A stretch of DNA of 64,000 nt. Origin: Calothrix sp. PCC 7103. Its GTDB lineage: Bacteria; Cyanobacteriota; Cyanobacteriia; Cyanobacteriales; Nostocaceae. The notes beneath the pieces were generated by a model. That model was not told the DNA's origin. It saw nothing but the letters and a program-made list of their open reading frames with translations, and did no database searches. The translations under genes and the position numbers were made by a program. Numbering within the stretch: the first letter of the stretch is position 1; each line of letters opens with the position of its first letter. The DNA is taken from assembly GCF_000331305.1 (NCBI RefSeq), contig NZ_KB217478.1, positions 5,181,595 to 5,245,594 on the forward strand, in the 5' to 3' direction. Positions 63,445-64,000 of this stretch are shown here, one piece after another.

Positions 63445-64000
63445 TTGATAATCCTGTGTACTCACAACAGTGGAGGGGTAGGTAAAAGTACCTTGGCTAT
63501 TCATGCTGCTGGTGCTTTAATTGCTTCGTCAGAGAAAACGCTTATGATAGACTGCGATGAGCAATCTGATTCATGGCAATTTTATACTGGTAGAATACCA
63601 ACTCAAGCTCAGGATGCTGATACAGATGGTTACAGGGCAGTTATCTCTAACAAAGAACGTAAGACTATTAAGGCTTTAGCTTTAAAAGGATTCGACCATA
63701 TTGTTTTAGATATTGATACTCCTCTAAAAAATACAGTTCAAGTTATTGTGGGCAACAACCCTGACCTTGTATTAGTGCCTGTAAATAAGTCTCAAGAACT
63801 CAAAGCATTACGTAATCTTCCAAAAACATTAAAAGTTGTTTCTCAACTCGCGAAGCCTGGTTTTTCCCCAAAAGTTATTGTTGTTCCTCTTGGAGTGGCA
63901 CAAGAAAGCATTTTAGAGGTGATTGATAAGATAGATGCAAAGAATAAGCCAAATACCTGTAGAGTTGCTAATGCAATGCCTGATTTACAGGATAAAATGC
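63445..64000 (+). CDS. ParA-like ATPase, 3' end outside the window
   Basis: Starts at TTG 63445, preceded by a stop at 63439 and a weak GGAAG; no ATG fits. The translation opens MIILCTHNSGGVGKSTLAIH, with a Walker A GGVGKST at residues 10-16. The lysine that ParA/MinD proteins carry just before this (KGG) is Ser here. LMIDCDEQSD and FDHIVLDIDTPLKNT are the next nucleotide-binding motifs. It runs off the right edge after about 185 residues. Plasmid-type partitioning or a mobile-element role is likely. Confidence 0.75.
   Translation, partial: MIILCTHNSGGVGKSTLAIHAAGALIASSEKTLMIDCDEQSDSWQFYTGRIPTQAQDADTDGYRAVISNKERKTIKALALKGFDHIVLDIDTPLKNTVQVIVGNNPDLVLVPVNKSQELKALRNLPKTLKVVSQLAKPGFSPKVIVVPLGVAQESILEVIDKIDAKNKPNTCRVANAMPDLQDKM

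Overview
The window looks like chromosomal DNA of a cyanobacterium, probably a filamentous (Nostocales-type) one. This rests on a Gun4 protein, a ThiE with the long cyanobacterial N-terminal extension, SLH and DUF1565 surface proteins, an SMC/PRC-barrel pair, AcnB, kinases joined to transport-type sensors, and very many dispersed palindromic repeats. The DNA is AT-rich. It carries the palindrome GGCGCC about every 400-500 bp, far more than chance predicts, and I saw no copy of the classical cyanobacterial HIP1 octamer GCGATCGC. I recognised no tRNA, rRNA or CRISPR array.

Layout. (1) 1-6378: seven tightly packed + strand genes that look like an unassigned biosynthetic cluster: AurF-like diiron oxygenase, Rieske oxygenase, ferredoxin, second Rieske oxygenase, fatty-acid-hydroxylase/sterol-desaturase-type enzyme, hexapeptide acyltransferase and GH3-type acyl-amido synthetase. 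(2) 6439-8677: a secreted protein, then an ImmA/IrrE protease and PIN-like protein pair resembling a toxin-antitoxin module. (3) 9017-15978: PRC-barrel protein, SMC (with a 30-bp palindromic repeat inside its coding sequence), a 33-aa membrane peptide, gene remnants, thiS and thiE. (4) 16258-21125: two related beta-helix surface proteins, one with six SLH repeats. (5) 21293-25405: a four-gene Gld-type ABC export operon. (6) 25437-33883: membrane proteins, a MITE-like element with clear direct repeats, an FtsH-type peptidase domain protein, a diguanylate cyclase, a metal-binding protein, alaS and a pentapeptide-repeat protein. (7) 34134-41237: two paralogous Ser/Thr kinases on either side of a periplasmic-binding-type protein, then a hybrid-TM sensor histidine kinase. 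(8) 41735-48660: ilvD, gun4 with a truncated IscB and candidate omega RNA directly upstream, icd, a DUF2294 protein and a response regulator. (9) 49195-51440: an unusual operon with a second L7/L12-like stalk protein and a short EF-Ts paralogue beside two unrecognised proteins. (10) 51468-57890: CPBP protease, DUF3326, small proteins, Hsp20, ferredoxin and acnB. (11) 58133-63208: an accessory island with a reverse transcriptase carrying a C-terminal HEPN motif (AbiA-like), a DUF262-Schlafen fusion, an orphan HicB and a PemK toxin/antitoxin pair. (12) 63445 to the edge: a truncated ParA-like ATPase.

The best candidates for an undescribed system are the DUF262-AlbA/Schlafen plus RT-HEPN pair (58133-62093), in a 5.4-kb stretch with no GGCGCC site; the alternative translation-factor operon (49195-51440); the AurF/Rieske/GH3 cluster (1-6378); and the IscB/omega RNA remnant coupled to gun4 (45094-45667).
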